Part shown: piece after piece, positions 1 to 11,141 of the stretch
How the letters are laid out: every line of letters starts with the position of its first letter
How positions within the stretch are numbered: position 1 is the first letter of the stretch
Origin: Episyrphus balteatus
Taxonomy: Eukaryota; Arthropoda; Insecta; Diptera; Syrphidae
DNA: 64,000 nt
Direction of reading: 5' to 3'
NCBI RefSeq assembly: GCF_945859705.1
Contig: NC_079134.1
Coordinates: 83,267,061-83,331,060, forward strand
Notes under the pieces: generated by a model
Seen by the model: the letters and a program-made list of their open reading frames with translations, nothing else
Database searches by the model: none
What the model was told of the DNA's origin: nothing
Translations under genes and position numbers: made by a program

Positions 1-496
1 GATTTATTGTTTAATTTTATGACAAATATGAATAAAATAAAGAAAAAAGTTAATTATTTTCAGAATTGACTAGGTTTTTTGCAAACCGATATGTCAATGA
101 CGTTGTTTATGAACTAAAGAAACTATTCTCTAAAAGGCTACTAAAACGTACAAGATACTATTTCATAGGATGTTTTAAATTATGTAGCTTTATTTATGGA
201 AAATCAATGTTTTTTTTTTAATTGGTAAGTGTTCTATCACGAAATTTTTCTGCCATACATCATCAAGGATACCAAAAATGAAAAGAACCGTAAACTCCCT
301 GTCGAAAAAAAAATCAGTTTAACTGGAATAGACAATTTGTATTTACCAATCGTGTTATTCTTGTAAAATAAAAAGCCAATTTGAATTTATTTAATTGTTT
401 TTACTATATGTTTTGTTTTTATTGTAAACAATTTCACCTTTACTATAGCTACATTCAACATACATAATATATAACACATTTTATTTACATTTTAAA
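1..496. other. AT-rich non-coding DNA
   Basis: No credible coding frame. The stretch holds A and T runs and lies directly downstream of the minus-strand ORF that stops at 497-499, so it may contain that gene's 3' end. No clear polyadenylation cluster or repeat boundary is visible. Confidence 0.5.
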
Positions 497-1510
497 TTAG
501 TTTACAATATCCAAAATTTCAAGAACCTCAGGCTCTAAGTTACTTCGTTTTCTTTTAGCAATACTCCTTAGGCTTGCTAAATAAGGACTTGAAGTAATAA
601 GCAACCTATGCAGAAGATCAGTCATTGTGTCAACCCGTGAAGTTTTTCGAGGGAATAACTCTCTATATTTTCGGTTTTCTTTATTTCTGGCTTCTTGAGC
701 TTCCTCCGACAACTGGCCGATTGGAATAATACAAGAAGAAATTACATGTTTACCATGAAATAAAACTTTATGGACACTCACTGGCATATAGTACCATCCG
801 TATTTTTCAATGTAAAGGTCTCTGGTTCTTGTAACATGTCTATCAAAGGCATCTAAATTAATAGGAAACCCTGAGGACACAGCTTCTAAAGTAATATGGA
901 ACCCTTTTATCAGATCTATATCAACACCAGTTATTTGAGCAGTTCTTTGTTCATCTCTGAAGAACCATCTTGCCTTATTGCCGTCATTAGTTTTACCAGA
1001 TTGTTGTGTTGGCATGTCAATGAGTAGGCCAGTTTCTCTTTTATATTGATCTTGAATGTTTTTTTTCCTGGCCTTAAAATTCTCCTTATGTTGTTGATCC
1101 TTTACTTGCCAAACCTTTACTTCAAGTCTATAGGCAATGTGAAGGATACATTCCATAAACCTAATCCAAGAATGAAGTGGAGACAAACCAAAGGACATGG
1201 CCAACGGATTCTCAATCTTGGTTGAAATACTTCTCCTGTTATTCATTTCCGATGGCTTTGCACCGCAAATATAATAACTTTGGGAAGAAGACGTAACGGG
1301 TGATAAGGCAGTACAAACCTTACCATCGACCATAGAAAGCAAGAATATTGACTTCACGGCAACATCGATTTCTCCTTCATGAATTTCTACAGCTGGCAAT
1401 GCGTTGATTTGCTCAACAACTTGATCAACTTCTCTTTTGATCAAGTCTGTTGTTTCCTTAGCAAATAGAAGCTTGATGGGGTGACAATATCTTGCTGAAG
1501 AAGGAGCTGG
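497..1510 (-). CDS. C-terminal part of a conserved, probably transposon-linked protein
   Basis: One open frame ends at TAA (497-499). It can be followed upstream past a TTG at 1442-1444 to about 1510 without a stop, giving about 338 residues. No good ATG start is visible and the frame fades into A-rich DNA, so this is a C-terminal fragment or a last exon. Visible traits: a CGAKPSEMN segment that looks like half a zinc site, the block LHSWIRFMECILHIAYRL, then KTNDGNKARWFF, and IIPIGQLSEEAQEARNK followed by a basic tail. From memory these blocks recur in many-copy, uncharacterised insect and cnidarian proteins, which suggests a mobile-element origin. I cannot assign a superfamily; a RAG1/Transib-like link is only a guess. 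The reading frame is intact, unlike nearly every other element protein in the window. Confidence 0.6.
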   Translation of the reverse strand, partial: PAPSSARYCHPIKLLFAKETTDLIKREVDQVVEQINALPAVEIHEGEIDVAVKSIFLLSMVDGKVCTALSPVTSSSQSYYICGAKPSEMNNRRSISTKIENPLAMSFGLSPLHSWIRFMECILHIAYRLEVKVWQVKDQQHKENFKARKKNIQDQYKRETGLLIDMPTQQSGKTNDGNKARWFFRDEQRTAQITGVDIDLIKGFHITLEAVSSGFPINLDAFDRHVTRTRDLYIEKYGWYYMPVSVHKVLFHGKHVISSCIIPIGQLSEEAQEARNKENRKYRELFPRKTSRVDTMTDLLHRLLITSSPYLASLRSIAKRKRSNLEPEVLEILDIVN

Positions 1511-3689
1511 ATTTTGTTTTTTTATTAATTGATAGTTTCCGTTTTAATTTTTTTAAATAATTTAATTCTATTTTTTTTTCTTACTGTTAACTTTGAATTT
1601 GAACACCCTGTATTTTTATTAAAACTATTTTAAAATCAAATTCACAAATTTTTTGAACACCCTGTGAAATAAAAAAGTTTCTAATTCTATAACATTCTTC
1701 TTCTAACAAAATCCCAAAAAGTTATTCGATTTTGACGGTATGCCATCATTTTTTTTTTGATAGTCATTTAGAAAAAAAAAAAAAAAAATATCATAACAAA
1801 ATTGGGGTGCCAAATTTTAGTGATTCTTGATAGATAATAAATCAAGCTTTGCATTGAATATTGTCTCTAAGCTGAATAACGCGGAATAACTAAAGTTTTG
1901 CTCTAACAAAGGTACAAAAATCGAAAAAAAAACACGTTTTTTTAACTTCAATCACCAAAACAAAAATGTAAAACACCCTGTGAAATAAAAAATTACTTAC
2001 ATAATTATACCTTGATATTTAAAAAATATAAAAAAAATAAAACTTTTATTAAAACACACACCAAACGCACGAGAAAAAAATTAAGAGCAAAGTAACCTCT
2101 TTCACCTAATAAAGAGAAAAAAAAATCGCCAACTGCAACTTCGAAGCTATTTTTTTTTTGTTTACATGATCCCCACCTATCAATACTTTTGTTATGACTT
2201 TCTACAATCTATTAGCTTTAAGAAAAACCGGTTTTGGCATCAAACAAGACAAGTCATTTTTCGAATTAAAATCCGCTAAATTCGCGAAATCCCACACTGT
2301 GCGTCGGTCTGTGCGTGTGTGCGTCTGTGCGTCCATCTGTACATCGAGCTAGGGCCTAAACGGATGGATGGATTTGCTTGAAACTTGGTACAGACGATGT
2401 TTACGTAATTTCCTAGGACCGTTTTTTTTATTTTTTTAATATCTCCTTTTTAACGCATATCTCCCATACAACGTTTTCGAGGTATTGCAAATTTCTTGAA
2501 AACGGCTCTAACGATTTTGATTAAATTTGGTGTGCGTAATAGTCTAATTGATTCTAACAAAACTGCGTTTTTAGTTTTTCTCAAAAAATGCGGAGAACGG
2601 AAATATGGCGTTACCGTTTTTCAAAAATTGACATATTTTAAGATTCATTTATTTTATCAAAGCATAAGTCAATTTTATTCAAAATTTACAGTCATCATTT
2701 TGATCTGTAAAATGTTAAAAAAAAGTTTTAAAAAAAGTTTTTGAAAAAAAATTTAAATTGAATTTTTTTAACTTTCTATATTTTTTTTCTCGACACCTAA
2801 AAAAATCTAAAATTTCCAAAAGATATTTAAGATAAAGATACTTATAACTACAAGAGCAAGTTCGTGCGACCCAGTCGTGCATTTTATTTTTATTTAGTAT
2901 AATGTAGGTACATATTTTTATGTTTGTTTTTATAATATAAAAATAAGTCACAAATCGCAATAATCTGATTGGATGAATAGTAAGTACATAACATAAATTG
3001 AGTTGAGGTCTTAGGTCGTTAGTGTGGTAGTAAATGAAATGCATCTCTCCAAAACTAGGGCTATAGAGATAAACTTAAAGTTTAAATGAGGCGATGGAAA
3101 AAAAATTGGGGGCATTTTCAAAAGCTGTCTAAGGGTTTTTCTAGGATATTGAAGAAGTTACCTATATAGTAAATATGTTTAAAATAGGAAGATGCAAAAA
3201 TACGTTGAACTCAATTTATTTTTGAAATTGATGAACCTAACTTCTGGGAAAAATAGAACAAAAAAGCTGTTGGCAATATAGGAATTAAATGGGTAGCAGT
3301 ACCTAACACTTATTAAACAAAGAATTGAGGAGCATCCATAAAAATCAAGTTGGAGTGTTGAATTTTACATTGCGTTTTATTGAAGGGAGTAAAGTAGGTT
3401 GAAGATAGGTCCATGCTTTAAAGGTTTTTAAATATGAAAGGGTAAGGGTAGATATGTATGTATATCTATGTATTTATTGGAAATGACGTAGCCTTTAAAG
3501 AGCATTGAATTACCTGCAGCCAGTTGGTTTAAGTGCGTTATATTCTCTTTTTGGAAGTTTTTAACAGTATATTAAGGTAGTTTTTACATCAAATTCAAGA
3601 TTTGAGCATTAATCTGCAAAGAGTATTAAATCTATGCATTGTTAACTTTGTATATCATTAAGTTTCAAAATCATGCATCTGTTTCAGCC
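1511..3689. other. Non-coding AT-rich DNA with repeat-end motifs
   Basis: No gene seen. The motif ACACCCTGT occurs at about 1601, 1657 and 1973, each time followed by A/T-rich sequence. The same motif ends the foldback at 43097-44776, so these may be remnants of related element ends. At 2290-2420 a GTGCGTCTGTGCGT-type stretch leads into a GC-richer segment that resembles dispersed dipteran repeats. Short frames at 2496-3044 are low-complexity Phe/Lys stretches and not convincing genes. Confidence 0.45.
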
Positions 3690-4078
3690 AATTTAAAGGT
3701 CAAATCGTGGAGCAACAAATTCGAGATAAGGGTAACAAATTAGCAAAAAAATAGCTTAAGATTCCTGCGTACTTAGATTTCCAAATTTGCGTTGTGGCGT
3801 ACCCAGCTTGATGTATGACGTCATCGAAAAATTAGTTTATCTCCTGTAAGATGGGATTGGGTGGTGATAGAAAATTTAAAAATAACTTTTTGCAGAGCAA
3901 CAAATTTGGTGTTTTTCGTTTTTTGAAAAAGCGTATACATAAAAAGTCTACACAAAATTGCATCTGTTGCAGTCGATTTGAAGGTCAAATCGTGGAGCAA
4001 CAAATTCAAGATTAGGGTAACAAATTAACAACAAAATAGCCCCAAAATCCTGCATACTTAGATTTTCAAATTTGCGTT

Positions 4079-4116
4079 GTGGCGTACACAGCTTGACTTC
4101 AAGCTGGATACGCCAC
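4079..4116. repeat. Hairpin of the repeat unit
   Basis: Arms GTGGCGTACACAGCTTGA and its near-complement meet around a loop that reads through TTGACTTCAA. One arm carries point changes relative to the other hairpins. Confidence 0.8.
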
Positions 4117-4521
4117 AGATTTAAGGGGTAAGGGGGGGAGCAACAAATTTGGGATTGGGGTAACAAATTAGCAACAAACTAGCAACAAATTACTGCATAC
4201 TGTTTTTTTTTGAAATTTTGAATATTACGATTTTTTGCGTTGTTGGATGACGTCATCGAAAAATTAGTTTTCCTCCTGTAATATGGGATTAGGTAATGAT
4301 GGAAAATTTAAAAATAGCTTTTTGCAGAGCAACAAATTCTGTCTATAATTTGGCGTTTTTAGTTTTTTGAAAAACGTATAGATAAAAAGTCTCCACAAAA
4401 TTGCATCTGTTGCAGTCGATTTGAAGGTCAAATCGTGGTGCAACAAATTCAAGATTGGGGTAACAAAACAGCAACAAAATAGCCTCAATTTCCTGCATAC
4501 TTAGATTTTCAAATTTGCGTT

Positions 4522-4558
4522 GTGGCGTACCCAGCTTGACGTACGCTGGGTACGCCAC
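4522..4558. repeat. Hairpin of the repeat unit
   Basis: Perfect arms GTGGCGTACCCAGC and GCTGGGTACGCCAC surround a short TTGACGTAC loop. CAGATTTAAGGGG follows on the right, as in the other units. Confidence 0.85.
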
Positions 4559-4618
4559 AGATTTAAGGGGTAAAGGGGGGAGCAACAAATTCGATTGGGG
4601 TAACAAAACAGCAACAAA

Positions 4619-7600
4619 CCCGAATAGCACAAAATACGATTTGCAACAAGATTTTTGTTGCATTTGTATCATACTGAGGTTATCTGAAACGAATGCCGTT
4701 GTAACTCAGTTTTATTTTTGTACCCAAAAAATTGTTTGAAACTTTTTTATTCGAAATGCTGTTTATAGGTTTTAATTAAGTTCAAACTTGTTTCTTTAAA
4801 AAATCAGATGTTGTTTAGATATTATAAACAAGTCTCCAAGTTAAAAGTTGTCAAAAAGTTATATTTACTCTTATTCAATTTCGATTTTGATTTCTTTCAA
4901 CTAAAATGTTGATAAAACCTTTATGCAGCATTCTCTTATAACAAGTGAGTAACTCAATTAAAATCTTTAGTTTTGAATAATTTTAAATACATAAAAAACG
5001 ATTTAACAACATCACTCAAACTATGATACTAATTAGAATATTTAAGGATGGAACAAAATATTTAAATAACATTGGAATGGTTCAAGTAGTTGGTAAAAGA
5101 CAAATTAAATTTGTTAACAAAAAAGTATTTAAAAGTTGATTGTTTTTTTTTTTTATTTTTCACTCAGTTAGACATACCTTTTTGATAACATTCTATCAAT
5201 GGTTTATATCAAAATATTAAAAACAAAATCGATCCACCCTAGTATACAGGCATATCCCTTCTTAAGTGGTGTTTTTGTTTTATTTTAGTTATTGTTCCAC
5301 AGTTTAATGAAACAAAACAACCAACATACAACAAAAAAAAACGGTCATAGAATTAAGCACTTAATCGTTGTTATAACATAATATGTAGTGTATACATTTC
5401 ATGTTTAAATGTATTTATTTTGATTTTGTTTACCAATAGTTTGAGTAAACATATGCCAAATCAAGAACTGATTCAAATATAACATTCAAACATCAATGTA
5501 ACTTAATAGTAAATATGATTTTGTATCTTTGTCATTCAGGGATGTTTCTGTTTTTCAATAGTTTTGCTTAGCAAATGTCAAACTAAGAAAAGTTTTCAGA
5601 TACAAGAATCAAACATCAATGTAACTCAGTCGATTCTACATATGTTTTGTTGTCTTCTTCTTTACCCAGTGTTTTTTGTTTTATTCTGGTTTATTAACAG
5701 TTTGGTGAAACCAAACTGTCAAGGAACCATTTTTTTTTCATCTACAACATTAAGATATACAGTCAGCGTCTAATGAAAGTTTCACATTACCTAATTGGTT
5801 TTCAAAGAAAAAAAAAACCTTCCTAGCTATTTCAATTATTATTGGTACGTATATGAATTTATTTTATCATATTTGTTCAAAACATAAAAAAAAAAACATA
5901 TTGCAGAGCAATTCCTCTCAAATCTAAGACTATTATAATAATAATTATTATCATGCGAAATTATTTAGCACGTTTTCATACAAATATTTAACCGGCTTAA
6001 TGTTAAAAAAATCATTAAGTAGGAACACATGAATAAAACTTCCAAACTATTAAAATAAAATTAATGGACAAATCTAGACAAAAAAGAATTTTAAATGTAA
6101 ACTGTTAACTTTTTACTGACACTGACTGTAGCTCAACTGTTTTTTTTTTCGTTCAAGAGTTTATATTACACTTAAGTTTTTGAAAGTTTGGTTTAACAAA
6201 TATAGAACTAGAATTACAACATTTTTTTATGTATTGAAGTTGAAACAACAACGAGTTCCAAATGATATTATAATTATGTTTCTGGAGCTCCGAATTATAG
6301 TTTTTGTTAATTCCATTTTGACAGATGATGCTTAAATCCATCCATGGAAGCAAAACGAAGTGTTATTATATGCCAGAGTTGCCTAAGACAGTAAAACAAA
6401 TTTACAGGCCAGAAAACAAAAATTGTAGATTTCTGGATGGAAAAACAAAAATATTTTAATATTATTACAAATACCAACATAATAAAAAATTAAATTTTCA
6501 CATATAAAAGTCATATCTAATTTTGATATTTTTTTAACAATTCGTTCCATATTTCAATAGATGTCTAGAAAGTCAGATGTTTTTTTAATCGAAAGTGATT
6601 GCAGCCATTTTTATTTTTATTAATTTCATATTTATTGTGTTTTTAAAAAAGATGGCAATTAGCATTTGAAGGTTTAATGTGACTTAAAATAAAAACACAC
6701 TTAAAGTGGAAAATAGGAAAAATGTAAACAAAAAATACCCATGGCAAGCCTGACAAAGTATAAACTATAAACTAGCATATTTTTCTGTTGCACCAAAATT
6801 GTTATATGGTTGAAAGGGATTGTTTTACAACATTAAGTTTCTATTTTGTTCAAGTTATATGTTTAATAACATGAAAGTTTTAATTTGAAATTCTCTTGTT
6901 TTAGTTTGGTTTCTTGCAACAAGCGCCATTTTGACTTCCATCAAAATTCGAAATGATTTAACGTGATGAATTTTAAAATGATTTTTCATATTCTTGTTGC
7001 TGTTTCATATTAAATTTCAGTGGAAAGGGATGTTTATTCCATTTTCTAACATTACCCAGTGTTTTTCCATCTTTTATACCTAAATACAAAAAATTATTAT
7101 TTGTTAATTTTCAATTTATTTCCCTAATTTCAATAATTTATGTGGCGCGTGAGTTTTATAGAGGAAAAACATTAATCTTTATGATAAAAATAGTAATCGC
7201 ATTACAATTTCCGTTCATAAACGACTAAAACTTTCATTTTCAATCATAATTATTATACGTATTATATTGATTTAGTACTTTAGACTTTTATCTTTTTTAT
7301 AACATCATAAGACATAAACATTTTATGAGAATTAGAATAATAACTTTTGGGAAACTTTTTAGATGTTTTCGAAAACAAACACTTCATTTAATTATAACAA
7401 ATCCTAGCAAAAATAATAAAAGTCACTACTTTCTTTAACATTTCTACAACATAAGTAAAGCTGATGTTCGACTTCATTCTTAGTTGCACACTTATTAGGT
7501 TAACTTTCATGAAACAGTTTTTAGTTCAAAAAACACAAATAAGACCAAGAAATAACAAAATTTAACCTTTATTAAACAGAATTGCCACAAATTTGTTGCA

Positions 7601-7733
7601 AATCAAGAGGGGAAATGCGGCTGTTCGGGTTACAATATTGTATAAGAATATGTTTCTGAAATTAATGGAAAACAATTAGATTGTTTAACTGGAGTTACAT
7701 CTGCTAAATTAAAACCCATGTGTGCTATTCGGG
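4619..7733. mobile_element. 3.1 kb non-coding element with 13-bp inverted ends
   Basis: The left end CCCGAATAGCACA (4619-4631) is the exact inverse of the right end TGTGCTATTCGGG (7721-7733). The element interrupts the hairpin-repeat array at the same point of the unit on both sides (GCAACAAA left, AAATAGCC right), which fixes both borders. The target duplication is unclear because it lies in an A run; 2-3 A residues fit. No transposase is visible inside. The content is AT-rich and holds a loosely repeated AACATCAATGTAACT motif at about 5490 and 5610. It is best called a non-autonomous DNA element of unknown superfamily. Confidence 0.7.
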
Positions 7734-7778
7734 AAATAGCCTCAATTTCCTGCATACTTAGATTTTCAAATTTGCGTT

Positions 7779-7813
7779 GTGGCGTACCCAGCTTCGTACG
7801 CTGGGTACGCCAC
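7779..7813. repeat. Hairpin of the repeat unit, shortest loop
   Basis: The arms GTGGCGTACCCAGC and GCTGGGTACGCCAC are perfect, with a TTCGTAC-type loop shorter than in the sister hairpins. Confidence 0.85.
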
Positions 7814-8234
7814 AGATTTAAGGGGTAAAGGGGGGAGCAACAAATTCGGGATTGGGGTAACAAATTAGCAACAAATTACTGTATACTTATTTTTTTGAAA
7901 TTTTGAGTATTACGTGTTTGCGTTTTTTCGTTTCATCCACATACATATGTTCCACAAATGCATTCAAGCTCCACAAGGCATTTTGGACATGAAGGGATTG
8001 GAATAAAAACTTGATATGGACCTTTTTGAAAAGGTTTCAAGGACCTCTTTCTATTGATACCACTTTTTTTACTGTGCGATAATTTTTGGGCGATTTAGCT
8101 TTTTTGCATAATCTGTTAATGTGCATTTGAAGGGCAAAACGTGGAGCAACAAATTCTAGATTAGGGTAACAAATTAGCAACAAAATAGCAAAATTCCTGC
8201 ATACTTACATTTTTGAAATTTTGAATTTTAATTT

Positions 8235-8272
8235 GTGGCGTACCCAGCTTGACATCAAGCTGGGTACGCCAC
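8235..8272. repeat. Hairpin of the repeat unit, extended arms
   Basis: The arm pairing extends through GTGGCGTACCCAGCTTGA to its complement with almost no loop (centre near ACAT). This is the most complete hairpin of the set. A half copy of the same arm at 8367-8385 ends abruptly at the junction with the retroelement. Confidence 0.85.
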
Positions 8273-8385
8273 AGATTTAAGGGGTAAGGGCAGGAGCAAC
8301 AAATTCGAGATTGGGGTAACAAATTAGCAACAAATTCCTGCATACTCAGATTTTGGATTTTTGGTTGTGGCGTACCCAGCTTGAC

Positions 8386-9368
8386 GGACCTTAAGAAGAA
8401 GAGTCAGGCAGGCAGACAACCACGAACACCGGAGAAAAAGGTTCGCAAAGTCACGATGAAGAAGGTTGAAGGAGAAACTCCCTGCAAGAGACGACTATCT
8501 CTTCCGAATAAAATGAAGCCGCCGACCCGAGAAGCCAATCCAGTTTTCTTCGAAATTAAGCCAGAAGGCCCTTCAACATCATCTCGAGATATATTGCCAG
8601 TTCAGAAGCCGAGGCCGATAGAAGAGCAGATGGCGGAGATCCGCAGGCCTAAAAAGGAGGCTGACGAAAAATGGGCTGTGCCTATCGTAGCTGCCGTCAG
8701 AGCCGAAGATCTGCCACCATCCTCAAAGCGTGTTGCCATAGAAAGGGCGCAAGCATCGTCCAAAGGTGCTGACGAGAACGTTCTCAACTTCTTTATTGGG
8801 AAAAGCGCTTTCCGAAGTCGAGCACACTTCCGGAAGCCGAAAGCGGCGTATCTCTTTGATCCGTGGTTCCGAAGAGACAAAACCGGACACAGCAACGGAT
8901 CAGTCGGAGACCGAAGCAGAGTGTCGCAAAATACCAATTATTGTGACCAACCGCAAGGTCACAATAAAGAATCCCGAAGCACGTAACAACAGTGAGTCTG
9001 GTACTCAAAAGATAGGAAGTCCAGACACGTCATCGAAAATAGCCACCGCCGTCGAGCAGAAACACGCAGCAGTACCAGCCGCTGATGTGACAAATACTCT
9101 AGACAAAGCAAGCAGCTCAACCGCTTCAGTTAGAGCAAGTATTAACGCAACAAGAGGAACCTTGCCAACCAAGAGAACACCATTCGGGGTCCCTACCCCC
9201 AAAAATCCCTTCCAGGGCATCACACTAAGAAAGGGGAACCACCAACGGGCATTTTTAATAAAAAGACCTTTTGGCAACATATCGGTCAGATTTAATAAAA
9301 AAGGAGACAAGGCCACCATGAAATTCCGGGACCAATTCAAAGTGGTTGAGACTAAAAGGTTTCAGTAA
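8386..9368 (+). pseudogene. Frameshifted last ORF of an LTR retroelement
   Basis: Two overlapping plus-strand frames (8381-8986 and 8766-9368) together read as one basic Ser/Pro/Lys-rich protein. Codon-like composition moves from the first frame to the second at about 8790-8810, which suggests one frameshift. The second frame ends at 9366-9368. Traits include PPTREANPVFFEIKPEGPS near the start and a C-terminal segment with VPTPKNPFQGITLRKG. I recognise no protease, RT, integrase or env motif. Its place just before a purine tract and LTR implies the last ORF of a retroelement, either gag-like or accessory. The 5' part of the element is missing: coding sequence starts directly at the broken hairpin arm at 8385. 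Confidence 0.55.
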
Positions 9369-9630
9369 GGGTATTACTTTAACCCTATAATTATTAGTTT
9401 TAAGTCATTTTTTTATTTATGTTGAAATTAAAATAAAGTCATTTTTTTTTATTTTTTATTTATTTTTTTGTAAGCAAAGAAGTGTTTATGTTGAAATTAA
9501 ATATATTATTTAAATAAACAAAAAAAAAACAAAAAAAAAAAAAACAAACAAACAAAAAAAAAAACACCAAAAACAAAATCAAAAACAAAAAAAATATTTT
9601 TATTAATTAATTATTAATTAATTAATTTAA

Positions 9631-9666
9631 AACGAGAAGGTTCTCGTTTATTAAAGTAGGGGGGAC
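9631..9666 (+). other. Small hairpin and polypurine tract before the LTR
   Basis: AACGAGAAGGTTCTCGTT (9631-9648) is a perfect short hairpin. AAAGTAGGGGGGAC (9653-9666) is a typical polypurine tract placed directly before TGTGACG, the proposed LTR start. The stretch 9369-9630 has no gene and is mostly A/T and poly-A-like. Confidence 0.6.
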
Positions 9667-11088
9667 TGTGACGAAGCGTCGAAGTTCCTAAAATAATATC
9701 TATTAAAATAATATTAAGTTACAAGTACACTACTGGAAAAAATTAAGGGATCAAAAAAAAAATTCCAAATTTTTGGGCAAATTTCAACAGGCCGTAACTT
9801 CAAAAGAAATGGTCGTACAAGAAATCGATAAAGAAGGAAATTGTAGCTCCAAGTGTCTAGTTTTTGGATTAGAACTATAAAAATTTTTAACCTCTGCGGT
9901 TTTTGAGTAATCGTAGAAAAACCAGCAACAAAAAAATTTTAAAAAATTTTTTTAGTTTTTTTTTTGTCTACGGGCGTGGAAAAAATTTTTTTAACTTAAC
10001 CACTATAAGGATCGGATACTTTGTTCATTTAGCTTTAATTCGGTTTTTTGAACACCTCGATACGTCCACTTCTCGCCGAGAATCGGTCTTCAAATGGAAA
10101 AGGATCCTTTTGTGTTTGATTATCGATATCTCAGCAACCAATGATCGCACAGAAAGTTAAAGGTGGGTTTCAAGAACTCCTAGCGAGTTCCGTCCAGAAT
10201 CCTCTCTAGGTTGTGTACTGGGGACATAAGAGTTTCCATTAGGATCCCACAGACTACTCCTTCGAGCTTCTCGTTGGACATAGGTTCTCCTGCCGAGTTC
10301 CGACCAGACTTCTCTCCGTATTGTGGGGACATAGGATTCCATTTGGATTCCATAGACTTATCCTTTGAGTTTCTTAGCTCATTGGACATACATAGGTTCT
10401 CTTAGCGAGTTCCGTCCAGAATCCTCTCCAGGTTGTGTACTGGGGACATAAAGGTTTCCATTAGGACCCCACAGACTACTCCTTCGAGCTTTTCGTTGGA
10501 CATAGGTTCTCCTGCTGAGTTCCGACCAGGCCCCCCGTATTGTGGGGACATAGGATTCCATAGACTTATCCTTTGAGTTTCTTAGCTCATTGGACATAGG
10601 TTCTCTTAGCGATTTCCGTCCAGAATCCTCTCCAGGTTGTGTACTGGGGACATAAGGGTTTCCATTAGGATCCCACAGACTATTCCATCGAGTCTCTCGT
10701 TGGACATAGGTTCTCCTGCCGAGTTCCGACCAGACTTTTCTCGGTATTGTGGGGACATAGGATTCCATTCGGTGTCCAAAGACTTATCCTTTGAGTTCCT
10801 TAGCTCATTGGACATAGGTTCTCATAGTGAGTTCCGACCAGACTTCTCTCCGGATTGCGTGCCGGGGACACGAATTATATGAAATAACTTGTTAGACTTG
10901 TTAGATCAAAATATCGATGTAAATTAGTAATAAGCAAGAACAATAAATAAAACCAATAGAAATTAAAGGATAAAAAAAGGCTGTTTCCTTGAGTTTGGAA
11001 CTTTCAAAACCCAAGTTTTGTTGCTTCTTTGGGAAGAATCCTGGAACCCCCCCCGAGCTTGCCTAAGCATAAGCAAAAAAGCATCACA
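9667..11088 (+). repeat. 3' LTR of a truncated retroelement
   Basis: The proposed LTR begins TGTGACG right after the polypurine tract and ends GCATCACA (11081-11088), giving TG...CA ends with a short imperfect inverted repeat. It carries AATAAA at 10942-10947 and a G-poor end. Only one copy lies in the window, so the borders rest on the tract, the ends and the switch at 11089 into sequence that belongs to a different repeat family. A long tandem-repeat block fills its middle. The length of about 1.4 kb is large for an insect LTR. Confidence 0.5.
10163..10870 (+). repeat. Higher-order tandem repeat (about 105 bp in 210 bp units)
   Basis: Two related sub-units of about 105 bp alternate. Both start near ATAGGTTCTC and end near GGGGACATA; one contains GTGTACTGGGGACATA and the other GTATTGTGGGGACATAGG. 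The marker GACTTATCC recurs at 10355, 10563 and 10781, a spacing of 208 and 218 bp. Short frames found on both strands here are translations of the repeat and not genes. Confidence 0.85.
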
Positions 11089-11141
11089 AGAAACAGTTTT
11101 TCCACTTAGAAACTTGATTCTCGAAAAAAAAACCTAAATAA
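11089..11141. repeat. Truncated arm of the GGGCGTTCG foldback family
   Basis: The sequence from AGAAACAGTTTTTCC to CCTAAATAAC matches the arms of the foldback at 49695-50274. The outermost GGGCGTTCG end is missing. It abuts the LTR end exactly. Confidence 0.65.

Larger units (their letters stand above)
3690..4618. repeat. Array of a hairpin-bearing repeat, left part
   Basis: Several degenerate units of roughly 400-450 bp follow one another. Each has a GGAGCAACAAATTC segment, a GGGTAACAAATTAGCAAC segment, a CTGCATACTTAGATTTTC segment and a hairpin built from GTGGCGTACCCAGC and its complement. The array stops within GCAACAAA at 4618 and resumes with AAATAGCC at 7734, so it is one array split by an insertion. 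Overlapping short frames on both strands are shadows of the repeat. Confidence 0.85.
7734..8385. repeat. Array of a hairpin-bearing repeat, right part
   Basis: This continues the array from 4618. Two full hairpins lie at 7779-7813 and 8235-8272, and a half hairpin at 8367-8385, where the array is cut off by retroelement sequence. A segment at about 7915-8110 unlike the other units separates the first two hairpins. Confidence 0.85.

Noticed and set aside
3690..8385. CRISPR-like array
   Set aside because: The units are long and degenerate, there are no short unique spacers, and the context is an insect genome; the hairpins belong to an interspersed repeat.
10157..10882. Several 60-130 residue ORFs on both strands
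   Set aside because: They follow the 105/210-bp tandem repeat in every frame and are repeat translations.
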